Part shown: positions 1-12,267 of the stretch, piece by piece | Position numbering within the stretch: position 1 is the stretch's first letter | Layout of the letters: every line of letters starts with the position of its first letter | Origin: Megachile rotundata | Taxonomy: Eukaryota; Arthropoda; Insecta; Hymenoptera; Megachilidae | Assembly (NCBI RefSeq): GCF_050947335.1 | Contig: NW_027473314.1 | Location: forward strand, 4,898,001-4,962,000 | Direction: 5' to 3' | Length of the DNA: 64,000 nucleotides | Position numbers and translations under genes: made by a program | Notes under the pieces: generated by a model | Databases searched by the model: none | Told to the model about the DNA's origin: nothing | Seen by the model: only the letters and a program-made list of their open reading frames with translations

Positions 1-176
1 CATACAGTCGCAATCATGCAATCACAATAATACAATCGAAATCATACAATTAAAATCATACAATCACAATCATACAATCACAATCATACAATCACAATCA
101 TACAATCGCAATCATACAATCGCAATGTCACAATCACTATCATACAATCACAATCATACAATCACAATCATACAAT

Positions 177-193
177 CACAATCCTACTATCAC
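177..193 (+). repeat. CCTACTATCAC marker monomer (8 copies)
   Basis: The variant CACAATCCTACTATCAC begins at 177, 7373, 11587, 17956, 22995, 26187, 42887 and 61731. Its position modulo 14 is 9, 9, 9, 8, 7, 7, 5 and 5, stepping down only at the four single-base losses annotated separately. It lies between two GCAATGTCAC monomers in every copy I inspected, so it is a stable part of one higher-order unit. Confidence 0.9.
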
Positions 194-550
194 AATCATA
201 CAATCACACTCATACAATCACAATCATACAATCGCAATCATACAATCGCAATGTCACAATCACTATTATACAATCACAGTCATAAAATCACAATCATACA
301 ATCACAATCATACAATCACGATCATACAATCACGATCATACAATCACAATCATACAACCACAGTCTTACAATCACAATCATACAATCACAATCATACAAT
401 CACAATCATACAATTAAAATCATACAATTAAAATCATACAATCACAATCATACAATGACAATCATACAATCACAATCATACAATCACAATCATATAATCA
501 CAATCATGCAATCACAATCATACAATCAACATCATACAATCACAATCATA

Positions 551-566
551 CAGTCGCAATCATGCA
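551..566 (+). repeat. CAGTCGCAATCATGCA marker
   Basis: A doubly variant monomer (A-to-G in the TCGC and CATGC positions) marks the left side of most type A CGATC runs, about 75 bp upstream of the run. A copy also opens the window at 5-20. A sister form is followed by TGACAATC instead of TCACAATC (for example 6181, 57361, 61239) and lies in modules without a type A run. The CATGC variant supplies many of the spurious ATG starts. Confidence 0.9.
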
Positions 567-624
567 ATCACAATCATACAATCACAATCATACAATTAAA
601 ATCATACAATCACAATCATACAAT

Positions 625-745
625 CACGATCATACAATCACGATCATACAATCACGATCATACAATCACGATCATACAATCACGATCATACAATCACGAT
701 CATACAATCACGATCATACAATCACGATCATACAATCACGATCAT
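625..745 (+). repeat. CGATC run A1, 9 units
   Basis: Nine perfect TACAATCACGATCA monomers. Left marker CAACATCATAC; one plain CACAATC monomer lies between the run and CACAGTC. Short-form type A. Confidence 0.95.
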
Positions 746-801
746 ACAATCACAATCATACAATCACAGTCATACAATCACAATCATACAATCACAATCA
801 T

Positions 802-837
802 ACAAATAACATCATACAAATAAAATCATACAACCAC
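802..837 (+). repeat. AAATAACATC / AAATAAAATC paired marker (first clear copy)
   Basis: Two adjacent variant monomers, AAATAACATC then AAATAAAATC, are followed by a CAACCAC monomer. The module recurs dozens of times (for example 36319, 39315, 41471, 43528, 45754) and usually sits just 3' of a CGATC run. Both monomers carry TAA, which is why many forward open frames end here. The second contains the hexamer AATAAA. It is a useful right-hand anchor for aligning higher-order copies. Confidence 0.9.
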
Positions 838-1212
838 AATCATACAATCACAATCATACAATCACAGTCATACAATCGCAGTCATACAATCGCAATCATA
901 CAATCGCAATCATATAATCGCAATGTCACAATCACTATTATACAATCACAATCATACAATCGCAATATTACAATCGCAATCATACAATCGCAAAGTCACA
1001 ATCACTATCATACAATCACAATCATACAATCACAATCATACAATCACAATCATACAATCACAATCATACAATCACAATCATACAATCACAATCATACAAA
1101 CGCAATCATACAATCACAATCATATAATCACAATTATACAATCACCATCATACAATCACAAGCATACAATCACAATCATACAATCACAATCATACAATCA
1201 CAATCATACAAT

Positions 1213-1224
1213 CTCAATCATGCA
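1213..1224 (+). repeat. CTCAATCATGCA marker
   Basis: This variant begins a short module: CTCAATCATGCA, then a TCAAAATCATATAATC monomer, then a run of plain consensus monomers. Copies are at 1213, 3089 and 5021 (each 1,876-1,932 bp apart) and at many later places. The plain run after it differs by whole monomers between copies: four more at the second copy, and two fewer again at the third. Confidence 0.85.
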
Positions 1225-1320
1225 ATCACAATCATACAATCAAAATCATATAATCACAATCATACAATCACAATCATACAATCACAATCATACAATCACA
1301 ATCATACAATCACAATCATA

Positions 1321-1346
1321 CAATAAAAGTCATACAATAAAAGTCA
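1321..1346 (+). repeat. CAATAAAAGTC doublet
   Basis: Two CAATAAAAGTC monomers sit 14 bp apart, usually followed by CACATTCATACAATGAC. Copies begin at 1321, 3253, 5157, 9077, 13193 and many later positions; a single-copy form occurs in type B modules, and a CAATAAGAGTC form in 48-51 kb. The TAA stops forward frames. The AATAAA hexamer is discussed as a finding. Position modulo 14 is 5 at 1321 and 13193, 3 at 24223 and 1 at 53047 and 59529, which independently counts the register losses. Confidence 0.9.
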
Positions 1347-1884
1347 TACAATCACATTCATACAATGACAATCATACAATCACAATCATACAATCACAAT
1401 CATACAAACACAATCATACAATCACAGTCATGCAATCACAATCATACAATCGCAATCATACAATCGCAATATCACAATCACTATCATACAATCACAATCA
1501 TACAATCAGAGTCATACAATCACAATCATACAATCACAATCATACAATCACAATCATACAATCACAATCATACAATCACAGTCATACAATCACAGTCATA
1601 CAATCACAATCATACAACCACAGTCTTACAATCACAATCATACAATCACAATCATACAATCACAATCATACAATTAAAATCATACAATTAAAATCATACA
1701 ATCACAATCATACAATGACAATCATACAATCACAATCATACAATCACAATCATATAATCACAATCATGCAATCACAATCATACAATCAACATCGTACAAT
1801 CACAATCATACAGTCGCAATCATGCAATCACAATCATACAATCACAATCATACAATTAAAATCATACAATCACAATCATACAAT

Positions 1885-2103
1885 CACGATCATACAATCA
1901 CGATCATACAATCACGATCATACAATCACGATCATACAATCACGATCATACAATCACGATCATACAATCACGATCATACAATCACGATCATACAATCACG
2001 ATCATACAATCACGATCATACAATCACGATCATACAATCACGATCATACAATCACGATCATACAATCACGATCATACAATCACGATCATACAATCACGAT
2101 CAT
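1885..2103 (+). repeat. CGATC run A2, 16 units
   Basis: Sixteen perfect units. Left marker CAACATCGTAC; CACAGTC follows the last unit directly. Long-form type A, part of the 1,932-bp block. Confidence 0.95.
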
Positions 2104-2192
2104 ACAATCACAGTCATACAATCACAATCATACAATCACAATCATACAAATAACATCATACAAATAAAATCATACAACCACAATCATACAAT

Positions 2193-2209
2193 CACAATCT
2201 TTCTATCAC
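2193..2209 (+). repeat. TTTCTATCAC marker monomer (12 copies)
   Basis: The variant CACAATCTTTCTATCAC begins at 2193, 4125, 5721, 8045, 9641, 14443, 16025, 19482, 21064, 31199, 32753 and 63369. It is among the most diverged single monomers. It marks the passage from the AAATAACATC module into the GCAATGTCAC module. The copies at 48-62 kb lack it, so that part of the array derives from a different higher-order form. Confidence 0.9.
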
Positions 2210-2444
2210 AATAATACAATCACAATCATACAATCGCAATCATACAATCGCAATGTCACAATCACTATCATACAATCACAATCACACAATCGCAATCACA
2301 CAATCACAATCATACAATCACAATCATACAATCACAATCATACAATCACAATCATACAATCACAACCATACAATCACAATCATACACTCACAATCATACA
2401 ATCACAGTCATACAATCAAAATCATACAATCGCAATCATAAAAT

Positions 2445-2523
2445 CACGATCATACAATCACGATCATTCAATCACGATCATACAATCACGATCATACAAT
2501 CACGATCATACAATCACGATCAT
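2445..2523 (+). repeat. Type C CGATC run, six units (first of seven copies)
   Basis: Six CACGATC monomers are preceded by CGCAATCATAAAATC and followed by plain monomers and GCAATATTAC. Six-unit copies start at 2445, 4377, 8297, 14695, 19734, 31451 and 47115. In most of them a CATAAAATC interruption sits between units three and four. In later copies (47.70, 52.52, 55.12, 58.28, 59.01, 62.64 and 63.65 kb) there are five CACGATC units; in most of these the first of the six has changed to CACAATC. Copy number is therefore fixed here, unlike types A and B. Confidence 0.88.
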
Positions 2524-2668
2524 ACAATCACAATCATACAATCACAATCATACAATCGCAATATTACAATCGCAATCATACAATCGCAAAGTCACAATCA
2601 CTATCATACAATCACAATCATACAATCAAAATCATACAATCACAATCATACAATCACAATCATACAAT

Positions 2669-2730
2669 CCCAATCATACAATCCCAATCATACAATCCCA
2701 ATCATACAATCCCAATCATTCAACCTCAAT
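2669..2730 (+). repeat. CCCAATC run before CAACCTC (15 sites, 1-5 units)
   Basis: Monomers with TCCCAATC (A-to-C) form a small run that ends in a CATTCAACCTC monomer. Unit counts at homologous sites are 4 (2669), 4 (4601, one unit changed to CATAGAATC), 4 (8521), 2 (12595), 5 (14905), 5 (19944), 1 (near 23878), 2 (27.08 kb), 3 (31675), 2 (36.59 kb), 2 (39.59 kb), 2 (43.80 kb), 3 (47339, ending in CAACTTC), 2 (59225) and 2 (63859). A separate context ending in CAATCTC always has one unit (6.83, 11.04, 17.41, 22.45, 24731, 25641, 35.79 and 42.34 kb). Confidence 0.85.
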
Positions 2731-2849
2731 CATACAATCACAATCATACAATCACAATCATATAATCACAATCATACAATCACAATCATACAATCACCAT
2801 CATACAATCACAATCATACAATCACCATCATACAATCACAATCATACAA

Positions 2850-2945
2850 TCATAATCATATAATCACACTCATTAAATTGCAATCACACAATCGCAATCA
2901 TACAAACACAATCATAAAATCGCAATCATACAATCGCAATGTCAC
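2850..2945 (+). repeat. Diverged patch around CATTAAATTG (14 copies)
   Basis: This is the most diverged stretch of the array: variants CATAATCATATAATC, CACTCATTAAATTG, a TCACACAATCGC monomer, then CAAACACAATCATAAAATC and a GCAATGTCAC monomer. CATTAAATTG begins at 2871, 4803, 8723, 12769, 15121, 20160, 27257, 31863, 36762, 39758, 43971, 48479, 50495 and 52777. Two sub-forms exist, CATATAATC and CATGTAATC, plus a CATGTATTC variant at 27.2 kb. The copy at 48479 lacks the CAAACACAATCATAAAATC part. It has no stop-free coding potential of its own. Confidence 0.88.
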
Positions 2946-3196
2946 AATAACAATCATACAATCACAATCATACAAACGCAATCATACAATCACAATCATA
3001 TAATCACAATTATACAATCACAATCATACAATCACAAGCATACAATCACAATCATACAATCACAATCATACAATCACAATCATACAATCTCAATCATGCA
3101 ATCACAATCATACAATCAAAATCATATAATCACAATCATACAATCACAATCATACAATCACAATCATACAATCACAATCATACAATCACAATCATA

Positions 3197-5128
3197 CAAT
3201 CACAATCATACAATCACAATCATACAATCACAATCATACAATCACAATCATACAATAAAAGTCATACAATAAAAGTCATACAATCACATTCATACAATGA
3301 CAATCATACAATCACAATCATACAATCACAATCATACAAACACAATCATACAATCACAGTCATGCAATCACAATCATACAATCGCAATCATACAATCGCA
3401 ATATCACAATCACTATCATACAATCACAATCATACAATCAGAGTCATACAATCACAATCATACAATCACAATCATACAATCACAATCATACAATCACAAT
3501 CATACAATCACAGTCATACAATCACAGTCATACAATCACAATCATACAACCACAGTCTTACAATCACAATCATACAATCACAATCATACAATCACAATCA
3601 TACAATTAAAATCATACAATTAAAATCATACAATCACAATCATACAATGACAATCATACAATCACAATCATACAATCACAATCATATAATCACAATCATG
3701 CAATCACAATCATACAATCAACATCGTACAATCACAATCATACAGTCGCAATCATGCAATCACAATCATACAATCACAATCATACAATTAAAATCATACA
3801 ATCACAATCATACAATCACGATCATACAATCACGATCATACAATCACGATCATACAATCACGATCATACAATCACGATCATACAATCACGATCATACAAT
3901 CACGATCATACAATCACGATCATACAATCACGATCATACAATCACGATCATACAATCACGATCATACAATCACGATCATACAATCACGATCATACAATCA
4001 CGATCATACAATCACGATCATACAATCACGATCATACAATCACAGTCATACAATCACAATCATACAATCACAATCATACAAATAACATCATACAAATAAA
4101 ATCATACAACCACAATCATACAATCACAATCTTTCTATCACAATAATACAATCACAATCATACAATCGCAATCATACAATCGCAATGTCACAATCACTAT
4201 CATACAATCACAATCACACAATCGCAATCACACAATCACAATCATACAATCACAATCATACAATCACAATCATACAATCACAATCATACAATCACAACCA
4301 TACAATCACAATCATACACTCACAATCATACAATCACAGTCATACAATCAAAATCATACAATCGCAATCATAAAATCACGATCATACAATCACGATCATT
4401 CAATCACGATCATAAAATCACGATCATACAATCACGATCATACAATCACGATCATACAATCACAATCATACAATCACAATCATACAATCGCAATATTACA
4501 ATCGCAATCATACAATCGCAAAGTCACAATCACTATCATACAATCACAATCATACAATCAAAATCATACAATCACAATCATACAATCACAATCATACAAT
4601 CCCAATCATACAATCCCAATCATAGAATCCCAATCATACAATCCCAATCATTCAACCTCAATCATACAATCACAATCATACAATCACAATCATATAATCA
4701 CAATCATACAATCACAATCATACAATCACCATCATACAATCACAATCATACAATCACCATCATACAATCACAATCATACAATCATAATCATATAATCACA
4801 CTCATTAAATTGCAATCACACAATCGCAATCATACAAACACAATCATAAAATCGCAATCATACAATCGCAATGTCACAATAACAATCATACAATCACAAT
4901 CATACAAACGCAATCATACAATCACAATCATATAATCACAATTATACAATCACAATCATACAATCACAAGCATACAATCACAATCATACAATCACAATCA
5001 TACAATCACAATCATACAATCTCAATCATGCAATCACAATCATACAATCAAAATCATATAATCACAATCATACAATCACAATCATACAATCACAATCATA
5101 CAATCACAATCATACAATCACAATCATA
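3197..5128 (+). repeat. 1,932-bp tandem block, copy 2
   Basis: Copy 2 of the pair. Differences seen from copy 1 are CATAAAATC for CATACAATC inside the type C run, and one CATAGAATC for CATACAATC in the CCCAATC run. The homology ends just before 5157, where the CAATAAAAGTC doublet comes two monomers early and a GCAATATTAC module follows. Confidence 0.9.
3817..4035 (+). repeat. CGATC run A3, 16 units
   Basis: Copy of A2 at exactly 1,932 bp with the same unit number and the same long-form flanks. Confidence 0.95.
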
Positions 5129-5385
5129 CAATCACAATCATACAATCACAATCATACAATAAAAGTCATACAATAAAAGTCATACAATCGCAATATTACA
5201 ATCGCAATCATACAATCACAATCATACAATTAAAATCATACAATCACAATCATACAATGGCAATCATACAATCACAATCATACAATCATAATCATACAAT
5301 CACAATTATACAATCACAATCATACAATCACAATCATATAATGACAGTCATACAATCGCAATATTACAATCGCAGTCATACAATC

Positions 5386-5405
5386 ACAAACATCCAATTA
5401 AAATC
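5386..5405 (+). repeat. ACAAACATCCAATT marker (13 copies)
   Basis: The variant ACAAACATCCAATT begins at 5386, 9306, 15704, 20743, 32418, 37989, 40929, 45212, 51428, 53682, 55908, 57154 and 60178. It follows a GCAATATTAC monomer pair and precedes a TAAAATC monomer. Its position modulo 14 runs 10, 10, 10, 9, 8, 7, 7, 6 and then stays at 6, so it tracks the register losses exactly. Confidence 0.9.
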
Positions 5406-6673
5406 ATACAATCGCAATCATACAATGACAATCATACAATCACAATCATACAATCACAATCATACAATCACAATCATACAATCACAATCATACAATCACA
5501 GTCATACAATCACAATCATACAATCACAATCATACAAATGACATCATACAAATAAAATCATACAACCACAATCATACAATCACAATCATACAATCACAGT
5601 CATACAATCACAGTCATACAATCACAATCATACAATCGCAATCATACAATCGCAATGTCACAATCACTATTATACAATCACAATCATACAATCACAATCA
5701 TACAATCACAATCATACAATCACAATCTTTCTATCACAATCATACAATCACAATCATACAATCGCAATCATACAATCACAATCATGCAATCACAATCATA
5801 CAATCACAATCATACAATCACAATCATACAATAAAAGTCATACAATCACAATCATACAATGACAATCATACAATCAAAATCATACAATCACAATCATACA
5901 AACACAATCATACAATCACAGTCATGCAATCACAATCATACAATCGCAATCATACAATCGCAATATCACAATCACTATCATACAATAACAATCATACAAT
6001 CACAATCATACAATCACAATCATACAATCACGATCATACAATCACGATCATACAATCACGATCATACAATCACGATCATAAAATCACAATCATACAATCA
6101 CAATCATACAATCACAATCATATAATCACAATCATGCAATCACAATTATACAATCGAAATCGTACAATCACAATCATACAGTCGCAATCATGCAATGACA
6201 ATCATACAATTACAATCATACAATTAAAATCATACAATCACAATCATACAATCACAATCATACAATCACAATCATGCAATCACAATCATACAATCACAAT
6301 CATACAATCACAATCATACAATAAAAGTCATACAATCACAATCATACAATGACAATCATACAATCAAAATCATACAATCACAATCATACAAACACAATCA
6401 TACAATCACAGTCATGCAATCACAATCATACAATCGCAATCATACAATCGCAATATCACAATCACTATCATACAATAACAATCATACAATCACAGTCATA
6501 CAATCACAATCATACAATCACAATCATACAATCACAATCATACAATCACAATCATACAATCACAGTCATACAATCACAATCACACAATCGCAATCATACA
6601 ATCGCAATGTCACAATCACTATCGTACAATCACAATCATACAATCACAATCATACAATCACAATCATACAATC

Positions 6674-6728
6674 ACGATCATACAATCACGATCATACAAT
6701 CACGATCATACAATCGCGATCATACAAT
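6674..6728 (+). repeat. Type D CGATC run of four ending in CGCGATC
   Basis: Three CACGATC monomers are followed by one TCGCGATC monomer, which contains the palindrome TCGCGA. Homologous copies are near 6.67, 10.89, 17.26, 22.30, 24.58, 25.49, 35.64 and 42.19 kb. The count is always 3+1. The only other TCGCGA monomers I saw are inside the type A runs at 58.8 and 63.2 kb. Confidence 0.85.
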
Positions 6729-7550
6729 CACAATCATACAATCGCAATATTAAAATCGCAATCATACAATCGCAATGTCACAATCATTATCATACAGTCA
6801 CAATCATACAATCACAATCATACAATCCCAATCATTCAATCTCAATCATACAATCACAATCATATAATCACAATCATACAATCACAATCATACAATCACC
6901 ATCATACAATCTCAATCATGCAATCACAATCATACAATCAAAATCACACAACCACAATCATACAATCACAATCATACAATCACAATCATACAATCACAGT
7001 CATACAATCACAATCATACAATCACCATCATACAATCACAATCATACAATTAAAATCATACAATCACAATCATACAATGACAATCATACAATCACAATCA
7101 TACAATCACAATCATACAATCACAATCATACAATCACAATCATATAATCACAATCATGCAATCACAATCATACAATCAACATCATACAATCACAATCATA
7201 CAGTCGCAATCATGCAATCACAATAATACAATCACAATCATACAATTAAAATCATACAATCACAATCATACAATCACAATCATACAATCACAATCATACA
7301 ATCGCAATCATACAATCGCAATGTCACAATCACTATCATACAATCACAATCATACAATCACAATCATACAATCACAATCCTACTATCACAATCATACAAT
7401 CACACTCATACAATCACAATCATACAATCGCAATCATACAATCGCAATGTCACAATCACTATTATACAATCACAGTCATAAAATCACAATCATACAATCA
7501 CAATCATACAATCACGATCATACAATCACGATCATACAACCACAGTCTTA

Positions 7551-10500
7551 CAATCACAATCATACAATCACAATCATATAATCACAATCATGCAATCACA
7601 ATCATACAATCAACATCGTACAATCACAATCATACAGTCGCAATCATGCAATCACAATCATACAATCACAATCATACAATTAAAATCATACAATCACAAT
7701 CATACAATCACGATCATACAATCACGATCATACAATCACGATCATACAATCACGATCATACAATCACGATCATACAATCACGATCATACAATCACGATCA
7801 TACAATCACGATCATACAATCACGATCATACAATCACGATCATACAATCACGATCATACAATCACGATCATACAATCACGATCATACAATCACGATCATA
7901 CAATCACGATCATACAATCACGATCATACAATCACGATCATACAATCACGATCATACAATCACAGTCATACAATCACAATCATACAATCACAATCATACA
8001 AATAACATCATACAAATAAAATCATACAACCACAATCATACAATCACAATCTTTCTATCACAATAATACAATCACAATCATACAATCGCAATCATACAAT
8101 CGCGATGTCACAATCACTATCATACAATCACAATCACACAATCGCAATCACACAATCACAATCATACAATCACAATCATACAATCACAATCATACAATCA
8201 CAATCATACAATCACAACCATACAATCACAATCATACACTCACAATCATACAATCACGGTCATACAATCAAAATCATACAATCGCAATCATAAAATCACG
8301 ATCATACAATCACGATCATTCAATCACGATCATAAAATCACGATCATACAATCACGATCATACAATCACGATCATACAATCACAATCATACAATCACAAT
8401 CATACAATCGCAATATTACAATCGCAATCATACAATCGCAAAGTCACAATCACTATCATACAATCACAATCATACAATCAAAATCATACAATCACAATCA
8501 TACAATCACAATCATACAATCCCAATCATACAATCCCAATCATACAATCCCAATCATACAATCCCAATCATTCAACCTCAATCATACAATCACAATCATA
8601 CAATCACAATCATATAATCACAATCATACAATCACAATCATACAATCACCATCATACAATCACAATCATACAATCACCATCATACAATCACAATCATACA
8701 ATCATAATCATATAATCACACTCATTAAATTGCAATCACACAATCGCAATCATACAAACACAATCATAAAATCGCAATCATACAATCGCAATGTCACAAT
8801 AACAATCATACAATCACAATCATACAAACGCAATCATACAATCACAATCATATAATCACAATTATACAATCACAATCATACAATCACAAGCATACAATCA
8901 CAATCATACAATCACAATCATACAATCACAATCATACAATCTCAATCATGCAATCACAATCATACAATCAAAATCATATAATCACAATCATACAATCACA
9001 ATCATACAATCACAATCATACAATCACAATCATACAATCACAATCATACAATCACAATCATACAATCACAATCATACAATAAAAGTCATACAATAAAAGT
9101 CATACAATCGCAATATTACAATCGCAATCATACAATCACAATCATACAATTAAAATCATACAATCACAATCATACAATGGCAATCATACAATCACAATCA
9201 TACAATCATAATCATACAATCACAATTATACAATCACAATTATACAATCACAATCATATAATCACAGTCATACAATCGCAATATTACAATCGCAATCATA
9301 CAATCACAAACATCCAATTAAAATCATACAATCGCAATCATACAATGACAATCATACAATCACAATCATACAATCACAATCATACAATCACAATCATACA
9401 ATCACAATCATACAATCACAGTCATACAATCACAATCATACAATCACAATCATACAAATAACATCATACAAATAAAATCATACAACCACAATCATACAAT
9501 CACAATCATACAATCACAGTCATACAATCACAGTCATACAATCACAATCATACAATCGCAATCATACAATCGCAGTGTCACTATCACTATTATACAATCA
9601 CAATCATACAATCACAATCATACAATCACAATCATACAATCACAATCTTTCTATCACAATCATACAATCACAATCATACAATCGCAATCATACAATCACA
9701 ATCATGCAATCACAATCATACAATCACAATCATACAATCACAATCATACAATAAAAGTCATACAATCACAATCATACAATGACAATCATACAATCAAAAT
9801 CATACAATCACAATCATACAAACACAATCATACAATCACAGTCATGCAATCACAATCATACAATCGCAATCATACAATCGCAATATCACAATCACTATCA
9901 TACAATAACAATCATACAATCACAATCATACAATCACAATCATACAATCACGATCATACAATCACGATCATACAATCACGATCATACAATCACGATCATA
10001 AAATCACAATCATACAATCACAATCATACAATCACAATCATATAATCACAATCATGCAATCACAATTATACAATCGAAATCATACAATCACAATCATACA
10101 GTCGCAATCATACAATCACAATCATACAATCACAATCATACAATCACAACCATACAATCACAATCATACACTCACAATCATACAATCACAGTCATACAAT
10201 CAAAATCATACAATCGCAATCATAAAATCACGATCATACAATCACGATCATACAATCACGATCATAAAATCACAATCATACAATCACAATCATACAATCA
10301 CAATCATATAATCACAATCATGCAATCACAATTATACAATCGAAATCATACAATCACAATCATACAGTCGCAATCATGCAATGACAATCATACAATTACA
10401 ATCATACAATTAAAATCATACAATCACAATCATACAATCACAATCATACAATCACAATCATGCAATCACAATCATACAATCACAATCATACAATCACAAT

Positions 10501-11830
10501 CATACAATCACAATCATACAATCACAATCATACAATAAAAGTCATACAATCACAATCATACAATGACAATCATACAATCAAAATCATACAATCACAATCA
10601 TACAAACACAATCATACAATCACAGTCATGCAATCACAATCATACATTCGCAATCATACAATCGCAATATCACAATCACTATCATACAATAACAATCATA
10701 CAATCACAGTCATACAATCACAATCATACAATCACAATCATACAATCACAATCATACAATCACAATCATACAATCACAGTCATACAATCACAATCACACA
10801 ATCGCAATCATACAATCGCAATGTCACAATCACTATCGTACAATCACAATCATACAATCACAATCATACAATCACAATCATACAATCACGATCATACAAT
10901 CACGATCATACAATCACGATCATACAATCGCGATCATACAATCACAATCATACAATCGCAATATTAAAATCGCAATCATACAATCGCAATGTCACAATCA
11001 TTATCATACAGTCACAATCATACAATCACAATCATACAATCCCAATCATTCAATCTCAATCATACAATCACAATCATATAATCACAATCATACAATCACA
11101 ATCATACAATCACCATCATACAATCTCAATCATGCAATCACAATCATACAATCAAAATCACACAACCACAATCATACAATCACAATCATACAATCACAAT
11201 CATACAATCACAGTCATACAATCACAATCATACAATCAACATCATACAATCACAATCATACAATTAAAATCATACAATCACAATCATACAATGACAATCA
11301 TACAATCACAATCATACAATCACAATCATACAATCACAATCATACAATCACAATCATATAATCACAATCATGCAATCACAATCATACAATCAACATCATA
11401 CAATCACAATCATACAGTCGCAATCATGAAATCACAATAATACAATCACAATCATACAATTAAAATCATACAATCACAATCATACAATCACAATCATACA
11501 ATCACAATCATACAATCGCAATCATACAATCGCAATGTCACAATCACTATCATACAATCACAATCATACAATCACAATCATACAATCACAATCCTACTAT
11601 CACAATCATACAATCACACTCATACAATCACAATCATACAATCGCAATCATACAATCGCAATGTCACAATCACTATTATACAATCACAGTCATAAAATCA
11701 CAATCATACAATCACGATCATACAATCACGATCATACAATCACGATCATACAATCACAATCATACAACCACAGTCTTACAATCACAATCATACAATCACA
11801 ATCATACAATCACAATCATACAATCACAAT
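7551..11830 (+). repeat. 3.9-4.2-kb tandem block, copy 2
   Basis: Matches copy 1 at offset 3,920 up to about 10.1 kb, then at 4,214 because 294 bp (21 monomers) are added near 10.1-10.4 kb. The added part repeats a CATAAAATC-flanked CGATC module already present at 9.95-10.08 kb. Near the 3' end the offset grows by a further 42 bp (three monomers). A third copy begins near 11.85 kb but leaves the pattern after the next CGATC run. Confidence 0.85.
7709..7955 (+). repeat. CGATC run A4, 18 units (longest)
   Basis: Longest run in the window. Long-form flanks: CAACATCGTAC left and direct CACAGTC right. Two units longer than A3, its homologue one block upstream. Confidence 0.95.
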
Positions 11831-11964
11831 CATATAATCACAATCGTGCAATCACAATCATACAATCAACATCATACAATCACAATCATACAGTCGCAAT
11901 CATGCAATCACAATCATACAATCACAATCATACAATTAAAATCATACAATCACAATCATACAAT

Positions 11965-12071
11965 CACGATCATACAATCACGATCATACAATCACGATCA
12001 TACAATCACGATCATACAATCACGATCATACAATCACGATCATACAATCACGATCATACAATCACGATCAT
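11965..12071 (+). repeat. CGATC run A5a, 8 units
   Basis: First of two closely spaced type A runs. Short-form left marker CAACATCATAC, and one plain monomer before CACAGTC. Confidence 0.94.
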
Positions 12072-12146
12072 ACAATCACAATCATACAATCACAGTCATA
12101 CAATCACAATCATACAATCACAATCATACAATTAAAATCATACAAT

Positions 12147-12267
12147 CACGATCATACAATCACGATCATACAATCACGATCATACAATCACGATCATACA
12201 ATCACGATCATACAATCACGATCATACAATCACGATCATACAATCACGATCATACAATCACGATCAT
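12147..12267 (+). repeat. CGATC run A5b, 9 units
   Basis: Second run, 76 bp after A5a, reached through CACAGTC, plain monomers and a TTAAAATC monomer. It looks like an added run-plus-flank from a short exchange: the proximal left flank (TTAAAATC) is present but the distal CAGTCGCAATC marker is not. Confidence 0.93.

Larger units (their letters stand above)
1265..3196 (+). repeat. 1,932-bp tandem block, copy 1
   Basis: Copy 1 of a tandem pair with period 1,932 bp (138 monomers). Shared markers at exactly this offset include the CAATAAAAGTC doublet (1321/3253), the TTTCTATCAC monomer (2193/4125), the CCCAATC run (2669/4601) and CATTAAATTG (2871/4803). I noted only isolated substitutions between copies. 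Boundaries are good to a few monomers. Confidence 0.9.
3660..7550 (+). repeat. 3.9-kb tandem block, copy 1
   Basis: It overlaps the 1,932-bp pair and is repeated downstream. The offset is 3,892 bp left of the CGATC run (3698/7590) and 3,920 bp right of it (4185/8105); the extra 28 bp is exactly the difference between a 16-unit and an 18-unit run. The tail of the block includes TTTCTATCAC, CAAACACAATC, type F and type D CGATC modules. Confidence 0.87.

Noticed and set aside
480..510. TATAAT in CATATAATC monomers as bacterial -10 boxes
   Set aside because: A simple C-to-T variant of the monomer, without a matching -35 element or any gene downstream.
125..823. Forward open frame of 232 codons starting in a GCAATGTCAC monomer
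   Set aside because: The ATG comes from a common monomer variant present in dozens of copies; the product is the same periodic peptide and it stops at the AAATAACATC/AAATAAAATC module.
2850..2945. CATTAAATTG patch as a remnant of a transposon or unique insertion
   Set aside because: Every base can still be aligned to the 14-bp monomer with substitutions and the register is kept, so it is diverged satellite.
6700..6730. TCGCGA palindrome as a regulatory operator
   Set aside because: It is one variant monomer at the end of each type D run, explained by a second A-to-G change in a CGATC monomer.
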